NCBI RefSeq assembly: GCF_900172265.1
Contig: NZ_FWFK01000009.1
Span: forward strand, 31,939 to 95,938
Direction of reading: 5' to 3'
Origin: Roseivivax jejudonensis
Lineage (GTDB): Bacteria; Pseudomonadota; Alphaproteobacteria; Rhodobacterales; Rhodobacteraceae
DNA length: 64,000 bases
Of the stretch, positions 1-8,577 are shown piece by piece; position 1 is the stretch's first letter, and every line of letters begins with the position of its first letter. Both the position numbers and the translations under genes were made by a program. The notes below the pieces were generated by a model that searched no databases, had not been told where the DNA came from, and worked only from the letters and a program-made list of their open reading frames with translations.

Positions 1-599
1 ACGATGCGCGCGGTCGGCATCCACGAGGTCACGCCGATCACCGCGACGATCAGGATGAACATGCCGCCCTCCGGCCCGAAGGAGGCGCGCAGCGGTTGCC
101 GGAACAGCGTCACCGCCACGAGCAGGAGCGGCAGGATCGGCAGCGCGAGAAAGAGGTCGGTCAGGCGCATGAGCACGCCATCGAGGCGCCGGAAAAACCC
201 GGCGACCACCCCGATCGCCGTGCCGATCACCAGCGACAGGAGCATAGCCGCCCAGCCCACGGCGAGCGACGCGCGCCCGCCCGCGATCATCTGCGCGAGC
301 ATGTCGCGGCCCAGGTTGTCGGTCCCGAAGGGATGGGCCCAAGACACCGAGGCGTCGGCCGCCCAGAGCCCTGTCCAGATCGGCCGGAGGTTCTTGGCGC
401 GGATGTCCAGCGTCTGCGGATCGGTGGTCCAGATCAACGGGCCGACCAGCACCGCAAGCGTGACGAAGACGAGAAAGCCGCCGCCCGCGACCGCGCCGCC
501 GTGGCGGGCGAACTGTGCCCAGACGTCGCGCCAGCGGCCACGCGGTGGCTCGTCGGGGCCGTCGTCGCGCAACGCCTCGGTGAAGCCGGTCTCAGTCAT
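1..599 (-). CDS. Peptide ABC transporter permease, DppC/OppC type (partial, runs off left edge)
   Basis: Inner-membrane permease subunit of a dipeptide/oligopeptide importer. About 199 residues are visible from the N-terminus; the C-terminal part lies outside the window. A cytoplasmic N-terminal tail is followed by a first membrane segment at about residues 38-57. The family-typical HPFGTDNLGRD sits at residues 89-99 just before the transport domain, followed by further membrane segments. The ATG at 597-599 overlaps the end of the upstream permease gene by 8 bases, implying translational coupling. The pairing with a DppB-like permease and a family 5 binding protein makes the assignment firm. 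The exact substrate (dipeptide, oligopeptide or other) cannot be told from sequence. Confidence 0.93.
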   Translation of the reverse strand, partial: MTETGFTEALRDDGPDEPPRGRWRDVWAQFARHGGAVAGGGFLVFVTLAVLVGPLIWTTDPQTLDIRAKNLRPIWTGLWAADASVSWAHPFGTDNLGRDMLAQMIAGGRASLAVGWAAMLLSLVIGTAIGVVAGFFRRLDGVLMRLTDLFLALPILPLLLVAVTLFRQPLRASFGPEGGMFILIVAVIGVTSWMPTARI

Positions 600-1629
600 A
601 GCGGATCCTCGGGTCGAGCAGGCCGTAGAGGACATCGGCGATGAGGTTGAACACCACGATCAGCACCGCGAAGATGAAGGTCAGGGTCATGACCATCGGC
701 AGGTCGTTGGCGAAGAGCGCCGTGATCAACAGCTGGCCGATCCCGTTCACCTTGAAGATCGTCTCGGTGATGATCGCGCCTCCAAAGATCGACGGCACGC
801 CGAGCGCGATCACGGTGACCACGGGGATCATCGAGTTGCGCACCACGTGCACGCCGACGACCACCGCCTCCGGCAGCCCCTTGGCGCGGGCCGTGCGGAC
901 GTAGTCCTGACGCAGGTTGTCGAGCGTGGCCGCCCGCATGTAGCGCGCGAACTGCGCGGTGATCTGCAGCGCCAGCACCATCACCGGCATGATCATCTGG
1001 CGCAGTTGCACCACGAAGCTGTCCCAATCGGTCACCCGGTGCGTCGTATCGTAGATCGACGGCAGCCAGCCGAGCCCGACCGAGAAAATCACGATCAGCA
1101 GTGGCCCGGTGAAGAAAGGCGGGATCGAGAAGCCGACCATGGTCACGAAGGTCCCCGCCTGGTCGAACACCGAATACTGCCGATAGGCCGAGTAGATGCC
1201 GATCGGCAGCGAGATGAGGATGCCGACGACATAGGCCAGCCCGACGACCCAGAGCGTCTGCGGAAGACGCTGCAGCACGATATCGAGGACCGGCGAGCGG
1301 GTCTGCCAAGAGATCACGCGCAGCTCGCCGGAATAGAGTGCGGTGTCGGGCAGCCAGCCCAGCAGCCAGCTTTCGCGCGTCGCCCAGTCGACGAAGATCT
1401 GCGGCTCCAGAACGAAGAGCTGCCAAAGCCACTTGCCGTATTGCACGAGCGGCGGCTCGCCCAGCCCGAGCGCCTCGCGCATCTGCGCGCGCACCTCCGG
1501 CGGCACGGTCAGCGGCACCTGCGCGAGCGGATCGCCCGGCGCAAGCTGCAGCAGCATGAACACGACGAAGCTGATGAAGATCAGCGTCGGCACCGCGAGG
1601 ATCAGTCGGCGGATCGTGTAGGTCAGCAT
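592..1629 (-). CDS. Peptide ABC transporter permease, DppB/OppB type
   Basis: First permease of the peptide importer, 345 residues, the usual family length. It begins with a membrane segment at about residues 9-29 followed by the APGDP motif (30-34) typical of DppB/OppB. A long periplasmic loop comes next, then the binding-protein-dependent transport domain with an EAA-like loop in the C-terminal half, and the protein ends in the family-typical LLDPRIRY. It lies between the binding-protein gene and the DppC-like gene on the same strand. It is coupled to the latter by an 8-base overlap but separated from the former by an unusually long 364-base spacer. Confidence 0.95.
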   Translation of the reverse strand: MLTYTIRRLILAVPTLIFISFVVFMLLQLAPGDPLAQVPLTVPPEVRAQMREALGLGEPPLVQYGKWLWQLFVLEPQIFVDWATRESWLLGWLPDTALYSGELRVISWQTRSPVLDIVLQRLPQTLWVVGLAYVVGILISLPIGIYSAYRQYSVFDQAGTFVTMVGFSIPPFFTGPLLIVIFSVGLGWLPSIYDTTHRVTDWDSFVVQLRQMIMPVMVLALQITAQFARYMRAATLDNLRQDYVRTARAKGLPEAVVVGVHVVRNSMIPVVTVIALGVPSIFGGAIITETIFKVNGIGQLLITALFANDLPMVMTLTFIFAVLIVVFNLIADVLYGLLDPRIRYD

Positions 1630-1993
1630 CGGTGCACACCCGTGGCCGCCGACGCGGCCGCTCTGTCGCCTGGTCGGCCGTATCGCCAGGTCGCGTGCCG
1701 CCGAAACGTCCGAAGACGGCGCGGTCTCGGCGGTCCGGTGCGTTTCGACGCCTGCGCCAAGTGGTCCGCCGGCCGGCGGTGCGCATCGGCGTTGGCGCGC
1801 CGCGCGTCCGGCGGGTCCTGCACGGGGCAGGGTGCGCGCCGGATGGCCGGACCGGCCCGCTGGCCGCGGTCGCCACTCCGGGACGGCGTGATCTGCACCG
1901 GTGGCCGGCGCAGCCAGCCCGCCGGGCCGAAGGCTTTCCCCCGGGTCCGGCCAGGCAGGGCCGTCGCGGGCCCGACAGGCGACCGGAGGGGGA
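1630..1993. other. 364-bp spacer between binding-protein gene and permease genes
   Basis: Very G+C-rich DNA without a credible gene: all reading frames are arginine/proline/alanine-rich shadows. Several imperfect G+C dyads are visible just after the binding-protein stop on the minus strand, but there is no clean hairpin with a T-run. Such a spacer could lower expression of the permeases relative to the binding protein. That is inference. Confidence 0.5.
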
Positions 1994-3700
1994 TCAGCCC
2001 TCCTCGCGGGTCCAGTCGGCGATGTTCCACAATTCGCTGTCCCAGACGTTCAGCACGACCCCGCCGAGCGTGTTCGACTTGGCCGACACCCGACCGCGGT
2101 GCACGAGCGGCACGATGACCATCGAGTCGGCGGTGAGCATGTCGTTCAGCGTCTTGGCGATCTCCTGCCGGCGCGCGGGCTCCGCCGTCTGCGCCAGCTC
2201 GTCCAGAAGCGCGTCGTATTCCTCGCTGCAGAAGCGGTTGATGTTGGTGCCCTGCCACTGGGTATCGGGCTTGGGCTCCTCTCCGCAGCGATAGCGCGCG
2301 AGGTAGCTCTGCGGGTCGGTGCCGTCGAAGAGGTTGGCGTACATCTCCACGTCGGCATAGAACTTCTGGAACGTGTCCGGGCTGGCGGGATCCGCGCCGA
2401 AGAACACCGAGCCGTCGATGTTGCGCAGCTCCGTCTCGACCCCGATCTCGGACCACCACTGCTTGATCAGCGCCTGGAAATCCTGCCGCACCGCGTTGGT
2501 CGAGGTCTGGAAGACGAGCGACAGGCGCTCGCCGTCCTTCTCGCGCACGCCGTCGCCGTCGCTGTCGGTCCAGCCGGCCTCTTCGAGAAGCGCGCGGGCG
2601 CCCTCGATGTCCTGTTCGAGACAGGCGGTGTTGTCCGAGGCGAAGCTTTCGGGCGCGGCGACGAGGTTGCAGGTCGGGCGCCCGGCCTGGCCGTAGCCGA
2701 CCTCGGTCAGAAGCTCCCGGTCGATCGCCATCGACAGAGCGCGGCGCACCGGTTCCTCGGTCAGGAAGGGATGCGGGTGCGCGACGGTCGATCGCTCGCC
2801 CTCGGGCAGGTCGGGCGACGGATCGGTCAGGTTCATCTCGATCCGCTCGACCAGTGTGCCGAACGCGGCGATGATCTCGCCCTCGCCGGATTGCGCCATC
2901 TGGTCGAGGACGTCGGGGGCGAGCTGCGTGTTCCAGGCGTAGTCGTATTCGCCGGTCTCGAGCACCGCGCGCGCCGCCGCCATCTCGTCGCCGCCGCCCT
3001 TGAAGGTGACTGTTGCGAAGGCGGGCTTCTCGGGGTCACGGTAGTTCTCGTTGGCGGCAAAGGTGATCACGTCGTTCGGTCGGAAATCGGTCACCACGAA
3101 CGGTCCGGTCCCGATCGGCGCGAAGTTCTCTTCGGTGCAGGACACGGCCGCGGCGCCGAGGCAGTCCTCGAATTGCGCCTTCTGGATGATCGGTGCCTGC
3201 GCCCCGACGAAGGGACCGTACGGAAACGGCTTCGGCGCGTCGAAGGTCACACGCACGGTGTGTTCGTCGACGGCCGTGACATCGGCCACACCGTCGTAGT
3301 TCGACCGCCATGAACAGCCGCCCTCGGGCGACATGCAGAACGCGGCGCTGAACACCACGTCCTCGGCGGTCATGGGCGTGCCGTCCGACCACAGGATGTC
3401 GTCGCGCAGGGACCACGTGATCGTGGTGAGATCCTCGGAGACGCCGCCGTTCTCCAGCGTCGGGACCTCGGTCGCGAGGTAGGGCACGAGCGTCGCGGTC
3501 TCGTCGTAGCGGGCGAGCGGTTCGAGAACGAGGCTCGCGGCCTGCACGTCCTTGGTTCCGCTCGAGAGGTAGGTGTTCAGAATGGACGGGGCCTGATGGT
3601 AGAGGATACGGACCTCGCCGTCCGATCCGCGCTCCGCGGCGGCCGGGCTGGTCAGAAGCGCGCCGGCGGCGGCCCCTGCGAGAAGGGTCTTGAGCGTCAT
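1994..3700 (-). CDS. Peptide ABC transporter substrate-binding protein (SBP family 5)
   Basis: Periplasmic solute-binding protein for the neighbouring peptide importer, 568 residues, in the range of DppA/OppA-type proteins. An N-terminal signal peptide (about residues 1-22, ending AAA before ERGSDGE) has no lipobox cysteine, so a free periplasmic protein is expected. The body shows the family 5 pattern, with the N-terminal PYLATEVPTLENGG-type region and the WSDGTPMTAEDVVFS stretch typical of SBP_bac_5. A GGGAGAT ribosome-binding site precedes the ATG. It is the first gene of the minus-strand transporter operon and diverges from the fused ATPase gene. The ligand is not predictable; an M20 amidohydrolase nearby hints at N-acyl amino acids or short peptides. 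Confidence 0.94.
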   Translation of the reverse strand: MTLKTLLAGAAAGALLTSPAAAERGSDGEVRILYHQAPSILNTYLSSGTKDVQAASLVLEPLARYDETATLVPYLATEVPTLENGGVSEDLTTITWSLRDDILWSDGTPMTAEDVVFSAAFCMSPEGGCSWRSNYDGVADVTAVDEHTVRVTFDAPKPFPYGPFVGAQAPIIQKAQFEDCLGAAAVSCTEENFAPIGTGPFVVTDFRPNDVITFAANENYRDPEKPAFATVTFKGGGDEMAAARAVLETGEYDYAWNTQLAPDVLDQMAQSGEGEIIAAFGTLVERIEMNLTDPSPDLPEGERSTVAHPHPFLTEEPVRRALSMAIDRELLTEVGYGQAGRPTCNLVAAPESFASDNTACLEQDIEGARALLEEAGWTDSDGDGVREKDGERLSLVFQTSTNAVRQDFQALIKQWWSEIGVETELRNIDGSVFFGADPASPDTFQKFYADVEMYANLFDGTDPQSYLARYRCGEEPKPDTQWQGTNINRFCSEEYDALLDELAQTAEPARRQEIAKTLNDMLTADSMVIVPLVHRGRVSAKSNTLGGVVLNVWDSELWNIADWTREEG

Positions 3701-3924
3701 CGGGATCTCCCTGTCCGGCGGTTCATGCGCCGCCTGTCTGTTCTGGTTCCGATCGGTCGGACCCGGCGCTAGTCGCTACCGGCCCGCGGGAAGATCGAAA
3801 CAGAGATTCACGAAAAAGCAAGCCTCGCGCCGCGCGTGGCGTGTTTCGGGGAACGGGCATCGGTCGCAGGCGCCCGGAAAACGGCCGCTCGCCAGCTCGG
3901 GCGTCCGACGCGGCACCGCGAGGT

Positions 3925-3953
3925 TTGACAGCACACGGCGTCGCTTCCTACCG
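3925..3953 (+). promoter_or_regulatory. Putative sigma-70-type promoter for the ABC ATPase gene
   Basis: A perfect -35 hexamer TTGACA (3925-3930) is followed after 17 bases by CTACCG, a weak -10 of the alphaproteobacterial CTA type. The ATPase ATG lies about 26 bases further on. Only the -35 is convincing. Confidence 0.4.
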
Positions 3954-3978
3954 TGGCACGTCTCCGTCCGGAACGCGC

Positions 3979-5823
3979 ATGCTCGACACCTCTTCCTCCT
4001 CTGACGACGCCGTGCCCGTTGCGCGCATCGACGGGCTGCGCGTGATGTTCGCGACGCGCCGGGGCGCCATCGAGGGCGTGCGGGACGTGTCCTTCGACAT
4101 CGGCGCCGGAGAAACTGTCTGCGTCGTCGGCGAAAGCGGATCGGGGAAGTCGGTTTCCGCGCTGTCTTTGATGCGACTCGTGGAATTCGGTGGCGGCGAG
4201 ATCGCCGGCGGGCGCGTCCTTTTCGACCGCGGGTACGGCGCGGCGCCGGTGGACCTCGCGCAGCTCGACCAGGCGGCGATGCGCGCGATCCGGGGCGCCG
4301 AGATCGGCATGATCTTTCAGGAGCCGATGACGGCGCTGAACCCGGTCTTTACCATCGAACGGCAGCTGACCGAGGGGCTGAGACGACACGAGCGGTTGCG
4401 CCGTGGAGCGGCACGGAGCCGCGCGCTCGAGTTGCTGCGCGAGGTCCGGATCCCCGAACCCGAGCGACGGCTTACCCAGTATCCACACGAATTGTCGGGC
4501 GGCATGCGCCAGAGGGTCGTCATCGCGATGGCGCTGGCCTGTTCGCCGCGCCTGCTGATCGCCGACGAGCCGACGACGGCGCTCGACGTGACGATCCAGG
4601 CCGAGATCCTCGCCCTGATCGACCGGTTGAAGCGCGAGCGTGGCACGGCGGTCCTGTTCATCACGCACGACATGGGCGTTGTGGCCGAGATGGCCGACCG
4701 CGTGGTCGTCATGTTTCGGGGCGAGAAGGTCGAGGAGGGGCCGGTCGCGCAAATCTTCGATGACGCCGCACACCCTTATACCCGCGCGCTCCTCGCGGCG
4801 GTGCCGCGCCTGGGCGCGATGCGGGGCACGGACGCGCCGGTGCCGATGCCGCTGGTGGGCCGCGACGCCGTATCGGCCGAGCCGGTGCGCGGCACCGACA
4901 CGCCGCTTCTCGAGGTGCGCGGGCTGACCACGCGGTTCCCGGTGCGCGGCGGGCTGCTCCGGCGGCGCGTCGCGCAGGTGCACGCGGTCGAGGATATCGG
5001 CTTCACGCTGAACCGCGGCCAGACGCTCAGTCTCGTGGGCGAGTCGGGTTGCGGCAAATCCACGGCGGGGCGCTCGGTCCTGCGGCTGGTGGAGCCGATG
5101 CGCGGGTCCGTCACCCTCGACGGGCAGGACGTGCTTGCGATGTCGGGGGCGGACCTGCGCCGCACCCGGGCAAGGATGCAGATGATCTTTCAGGATCCTT
5201 TCGCGTCGCTGAATCCCCAGATGCCGCTTCTCGAACAGGTGGCGGAGCCGCTCCGCAACTTCTCCTCGATGGGTGAGGCCGAGCGCGAGGCGCGCGTGGC
5301 AGAGCTCTTCGACCGGGTCGAACTGCCGCGGTCCTTCATGCGGCGCTATCCGCACGAATTGTCCGGCGGGCAGCGTCAGCGCGTGGCGATCGCGCGTGCG
5401 CTGGCGCTCGAGCCGAAGCTGATCGTCGCCGACGAGGCGGTTTCCGCGCTCGATGTAAGCGTGCAGGCGCAGGTTCTGAACCTCATGCTCGAGCTGCAGG
5501 CAGAGCTGGGTCTGTCCTACCTGTTCATCAGCCACGACATGGGCGTGGTCGAGCGCGTCAGTCACAAGGTCGCAGTCATGTATCTCGGCCGGATCGTCGA
5601 GATCGGGCCGCGCCGCGCGGTGTTCGAGGACCCGCGCCATGCCTACACCAAGGCGCTGATGGCCGCCGTCCCGGTGGCCGATCCGCGCGCACGGCGGACC
5701 CGCACGCCGTCTTTCAAGCCGATCCCGTCGCCCATCCATCCGCTCGGCCACGAACCCGGACCGGCAGAGTATGCCGAGGTTGGTCCCGGCCACTTCGTGA
5801 TGGTGTCGGACAGCGGATACTGA
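3979..5823 (+). CDS. Peptide ABC transporter, fused two-domain ATPase (DppD-DppF type)
   Basis: Energises the peptide importer encoded divergently. The 614 residues contain two complete ATPase domains in tandem. The first has Walker A GESGSGKS (51-58), signature LSGGMRQR and Walker B LLIADEPTTALD. The second has Walker A GESGCGKS (about 354-361), signature LSGGQRQR and LIVADEAVSALD. The first domain continues into the oligopeptide-type C-terminal extension. The second Walker B region reads DEAVSALD where most homologs have DEPVSALD. I chose the ATG at 3979 over an upstream in-frame ATG (3841) because homology begins only after it. Fused DppDF ATPases are common in alphaproteobacteria. Confidence 0.95.
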   Translation: MLDTSSSSDDAVPVARIDGLRVMFATRRGAIEGVRDVSFDIGAGETVCVVGESGSGKSVSALSLMRLVEFGGGEIAGGRVLFDRGYGAAPVDLAQLDQAAMRAIRGAEIGMIFQEPMTALNPVFTIERQLTEGLRRHERLRRGAARSRALELLREVRIPEPERRLTQYPHELSGGMRQRVVIAMALACSPRLLIADEPTTALDVTIQAEILALIDRLKRERGTAVLFITHDMGVVAEMADRVVVMFRGEKVEEGPVAQIFDDAAHPYTRALLAAVPRLGAMRGTDAPVPMPLVGRDAVSAEPVRGTDTPLLEVRGLTTRFPVRGGLLRRRVAQVHAVEDIGFTLNRGQTLSLVGESGCGKSTAGRSVLRLVEPMRGSVTLDGQDVLAMSGADLRRTRARMQMIFQDPFASLNPQMPLLEQVAEPLRNFSSMGEAEREARVAELFDRVELPRSFMRRYPHELSGGQRQRVAIARALALEPKLIVADEAVSALDVSVQAQVLNLMLELQAELGLSYLFISHDMGVVERVSHKVAVMYLGRIVEIGPRRAVFEDPRHAYTKALMAAVPVADPRARRTRTPSFKPIPSPIHPLGHEPGPAEYAEVGPGHFVMVSDSGY

Positions 5824-5848
5824 TCCGCGGCCGTTCGGCGCGGATCGT

Positions 5849-7012
5849 TCAGGCGGCCGGCAGGCGGCGCTCGACGATCTCGGCCCACCAGGAGCATCCC
5901 GCCGGAATGGTCTCGTCGTTGAAATCGTAGTCGGGCGAGTGGACCGACGCCGTGTCGCCATTGCCGACGAGGATGTAGGCGCCGGGCCGTTCCTCGAGCA
6001 TGAAGGCGAAATCCTCGCCACCCATCACGAGATCGGCCTCCTCGCAGTCGCCGGCGACCGCGCGCGCCACGTCGGCGGCAAAGCGGGTCTGTTCGTCAGA
6101 GTTCACCATGACCGGATAGTTGCGCACGTACTCGACGCGGGCCTCGGCGCCGAAGGCGGCGGCGACGGATGTCGCGATCGCCGTCAGGCGCTCTTCGGCC
6201 AGGTCGCGCATCTCGGGCGACAGAGTGCGCACCGTGCCCCTCATGTGCACCTTCTGGGGGATCACGTTGAAGGCGTCTGACGAGGTACGGAACGACGTCA
6301 CGGAGACCACGATCTGCGCGACCGGGTCGGCGTTGCGGCTTGCGATCGTCTGCAGCGCGCTGACGATCTGCGCCGCGGCGACCGTCGTGTCGATCGTCTC
6401 GTGCGGCTTGGCGGCGTGGCCGCCGCGGCCCTCGACCTCGATGTCGAACAGGTCGGTGGCGGCGAAGAACGCTCCGGGCCGGATCTGGAACTGGCCGACC
6501 GGCACGCCGGGCCAGTTGTGCATGCCGTAGACCTCCTCGATTCCCCAGCGGGTCATCAGGCCGTCCTCGCACATCTCGCGGCCGCCCCCGCCGCCCTCCT
6601 CGGCAGGCTGGAAGATGACCACCACGGTGCCGTCGAAGTTGCGGGTCTCGCACAGGTATTTCGCCGCGCCGAGCAGCATGGCGGTGTGTCCGTCATGGCC
6701 GCAGGCATGCATCGAGCCGTCGGTCTGCGACGCCCATTCCGCCCCGGTCGTCTCGTGGATCGGCAGGGCGTCCATGTCGGCGCGCAGGCCGATGGTCCGG
6801 CCCGATCCGGTCGCGCGGCCGCGGATCACGCCGACCACGCCGGTGCGCCCGATGCCCTCGGTCACCTCGTCGCACCCGAAGTCGCGCAGGCGCTGGGCCA
6901 CGAGGCCGGCCGTGCGGTGCGTCTCGAACAGGATCTCGGGGTTCCGGTGCAGATCGCGCCGCCACTCGGTGATCTCGGAATGCATCTCGGCAAAGCGGTT
7001 CTTGACCGGCAT
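5849..7012 (-). CDS. M20 family metallopeptidase, amidohydrolase (hippurate hydrolase-like)
   Basis: Zinc-dependent amidohydrolase that removes acyl groups from N-acyl amino acids. The 387 residues match HipO/ama-type enzymes. Metal-binding motif HACGHDGHT lies at 102-110 (Cys104, His106) and the glutamate pair PAEEGG at 136-141, with a lid domain in the middle (ATDLFDIEVEGRGGHAAKPHETID). A start at 7012 (MPVKNRFAEM) is preferred; an in-frame ATG at 7057 adds 15 residues without family similarity. It lies tail-to-tail with the peptide transporter ATPase, suggesting that imported acylated amino acids or peptides are processed by it. That functional link is inference from position. Confidence 0.92.
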   Translation of the reverse strand: MPVKNRFAEMHSEITEWRRDLHRNPEILFETHRTAGLVAQRLRDFGCDEVTEGIGRTGVVGVIRGRATGSGRTIGLRADMDALPIHETTGAEWASQTDGSMHACGHDGHTAMLLGAAKYLCETRNFDGTVVVIFQPAEEGGGGGREMCEDGLMTRWGIEEVYGMHNWPGVPVGQFQIRPGAFFAATDLFDIEVEGRGGHAAKPHETIDTTVAAAQIVSALQTIASRNADPVAQIVVSVTSFRTSSDAFNVIPQKVHMRGTVRTLSPEMRDLAEERLTAIATSVAAAFGAEARVEYVRNYPVMVNSDEQTRFAADVARAVAGDCEEADLVMGGEDFAFMLEERPGAYILVGNGDTASVHSPDYDFNDETIPAGCSWWAEIVERRLPAA

Positions 7013-7096
7013 GACACGGGGCTCCGGGGAAAAGGGAAGGACCGCGCAAGAGTGCACGAGCCGCGGGTCGCCCGCAAGGCGGCGGCGCCGGTCGCG

Positions 7097-7798
7097 TCAG
7101 TCCTCGGCGGGCGGGGTCTCCATCCCGACCTGGACCGCCGGCCGGGCGAAGAACCGCTCCAGGTATCCGGGCACGTTGGTCAAATCGTCGAACCCGACCA
7201 TGTCTTTCGCGCCGTAGAAGTCGAGCGCGTTGATCCACGGCGCGATCGCGATATCGGCGATCGAGTAGGGGCCGGCGATCCATTCGCGCTTGTCGAGCTC
7301 GCAGTCGAGAACCTTGAGCAGGCGCTTGGCCTCGCCGATGTAGCGCTCGCGCGGGCGCGGATCCTCGATGTCACGGCCACCGAGCTTCACGAAGAATCCG
7401 AGCTGGCCGAACATCGGGCCGACGCCGCCCATCTGCCACATCAGCCATTGAATGACATGCGCGCGTTCGCTCGCCGTATCGCCCAGGAACCGGCCGGTCT
7501 TTTCGGCGAGATAGATCAGGATCGCCCCGGATTCGAACAGACCGAGCGGTGAGCCGTCCGGGCCGTCGGGGTCGATCAGCGCCGGGATCTTGTTGTTCGG
7601 GCTGAGAGACAGGAACTCGCGGCTCTTGACGTATTCGTCGCCGAGCGGGACGCGATGCGCCTCGTAGGGCAACTCCATTTCCTCGAGCGCGATCGACGCC
7701 TTCACGCCGTTCGGCGTCGGGAAGGCGTAGAGCTGGATGCGGTCTGGATGCGACGGCGCCCAGCGTTCGGTGATCGGAAAGGCGGACAGGTCGGCCAT
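7097..7798 (-). CDS. Glutathione S-transferase, Nu-class (YfcG/YghU-like)
   Basis: Cytosolic GST-fold protein of 233 residues. The N-terminal thioredoxin domain begins near residue 20, and YAFPTPNGVKASIALEE matches the Nu-class region where a Thr and Asn replace the usual catalytic Tyr/Ser. Those enzymes act as glutathione-disulfide oxidoreductases rather than classic transferases. The NNKIPALIDPDG stretch with the cis-proline and the ESGAILIYLAEKTG segment are as expected. A C-terminal helical domain follows. It is single-gene, divergent from mscL. Class assignment rests on the TPNG motif; the physiological substrate is unknown. Confidence 0.92.
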   Translation of the reverse strand: MADLSAFPITERWAPSHPDRIQLYAFPTPNGVKASIALEEMELPYEAHRVPLGDEYVKSREFLSLSPNNKIPALIDPDGPDGSPLGLFESGAILIYLAEKTGRFLGDTASERAHVIQWLMWQMGGVGPMFGQLGFFVKLGGRDIEDPRPRERYIGEAKRLLKVLDCELDKREWIAGPYSIADIAIAPWINALDFYGAKDMVGFDDLTNVPGYLERFFARPAVQVGMETPPAED

Positions 7799-7993
7799 GA
7801 TGCGGTCTCCGGGCTCAGACAGGGATGCGTTGCGGCAGAGCTAAGCCGCATCGCCGCCGCGAACAGCCGCGGCGGGCCGATTCCGCGGAGCGCGGCGGAC
7901 AGGGTGTGCGAGGGCGGGCGCGGTCTGCGCCTGACCGTCGTGGCGGCGAGAGGCCCCTCGCAAGAGCGCGGCGGAAAAACTGTCCAAAACGTC

Positions 7994-8013
7994 ATGCGGT
8001 CGTGATACCGCAT
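7994..8013. promoter_or_regulatory. 20-bp inverted repeat upstream of mscL
   Basis: ATGCGGT-CGTGAT-ACCGCAT: perfect 7-base arms around a 6-base centre, ending 48 bases before the mscL ATG in the region shared with the divergent GST gene. It has operator-like geometry. No regulator is identified. Confidence 0.4.
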
Positions 8014-8061
8014 ATCGGCGGCGATCGGTGCCGCGGTCGCGTGAACGGTGGGAGACGCGCA

Positions 8062-8496
8062 ATGATTCAGGAATTCCGGGACTTCATCGCCAAGGGCAAC
8101 GTCATGGACATGGCCGTGGGCATCATCGTCGGCGCCGCGTTCACCGCGATCGTCACGTCGCTGGTGGCCGATCTGATCAACCCGATCATCGGGATCTTCA
8201 CCGGCGGAATCGATTTCTCCGGGTGGTTCTACGTGCTGGGCGAGGCGCCCGAGGGCGGCTATGCGAGCGTCGCCGCCGCGCAGGAGGCCGGGGCGGCCGT
8301 CTTCGCCATCGGCAACTTCCTCATGGCAGTGATCAACTTCCTGATCGTGGCCTTCGTGGTCTTCATGCTGGTCAAGATGGTCAACCGCATCAAGTCGGCC
8401 GCCGAGCGCCCCGACGAGGTCGCGCCGGAGGTGGATACCGGACCCTCCGAGCTTGACGTGCTTCTGGAAATCCGCGACGCGCTGAAGCGGTCGTAG
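8062..8496 (+). CDS. mscL: Large-conductance mechanosensitive channel MscL
   Basis: Homopentameric inner-membrane channel that opens under hypo-osmotic membrane tension and releases solutes. At 144 residues it has the standard size. The N-terminal amphipathic helix [20 protein letters not shown] leads into TM1 with the conserved glycine/alanine-rich [20 protein letters not shown] periplasmic loop, TM2 (about 88-110, [19 protein letters not shown]) and a C-terminal helical bundle ending [11 protein letters not shown] follow. GGAG at 8051-8054 is the ribosome-binding site. The adjacent dyad (7994-8013) may control it. Confidence 0.97.
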   Translation: MIQEFRDFIAKGNVMDMAVGIIVGAAFTAIVTSLVADLINPIIGIFTGGIDFSGWFYVLGEAPEGGYASVAAAQEAGAAVFAIGNFLMAVINFLIVAFVVFMLVKMVNRIKSAAERPDEVAPEVDTGPSELDVLLEIRDALKRS

Positions 8497-8505
8497 GGCC
8501 GGGCC

Positions 8506-8535
8506 CGGCGCCCGGGCCCCACGGCCCGGGCGCCG
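8506..8535 (+). terminator. Strong G+C hairpin after mscL, no T-run
   Basis: A perfect 13-base stem (8506-8518 with 8523-8535) around the loop CCAC starts 10 bases after the mscL stop. No T-run follows, so it is either a rho-assisted terminator or an mRNA 3'-end-stabilising hairpin between mscL and the CDF gene. Confidence 0.55.
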
Positions 8536-8577
8536 CGCGCCGGGACGCAGGCAGGCAGGAACGGGACCGACAGGCGC

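Noticed and set aside
4..2118. Plus-strand 704-residue open frame
   Set aside because: Arg/His/Asp-rich composition and antisense to clear permease genes; a high-G+C shadow.
3808..6021. 737-residue minus frame over the ABC ATPase gene
   Set aside because: Shadow of the fused ATPase; His/Arg-rich without family similarity.
8506..8535. Hairpin after mscL as a standard intrinsic terminator
   Set aside because: Stem is perfect, but no T-run follows; kept only as a hairpin of uncertain function.
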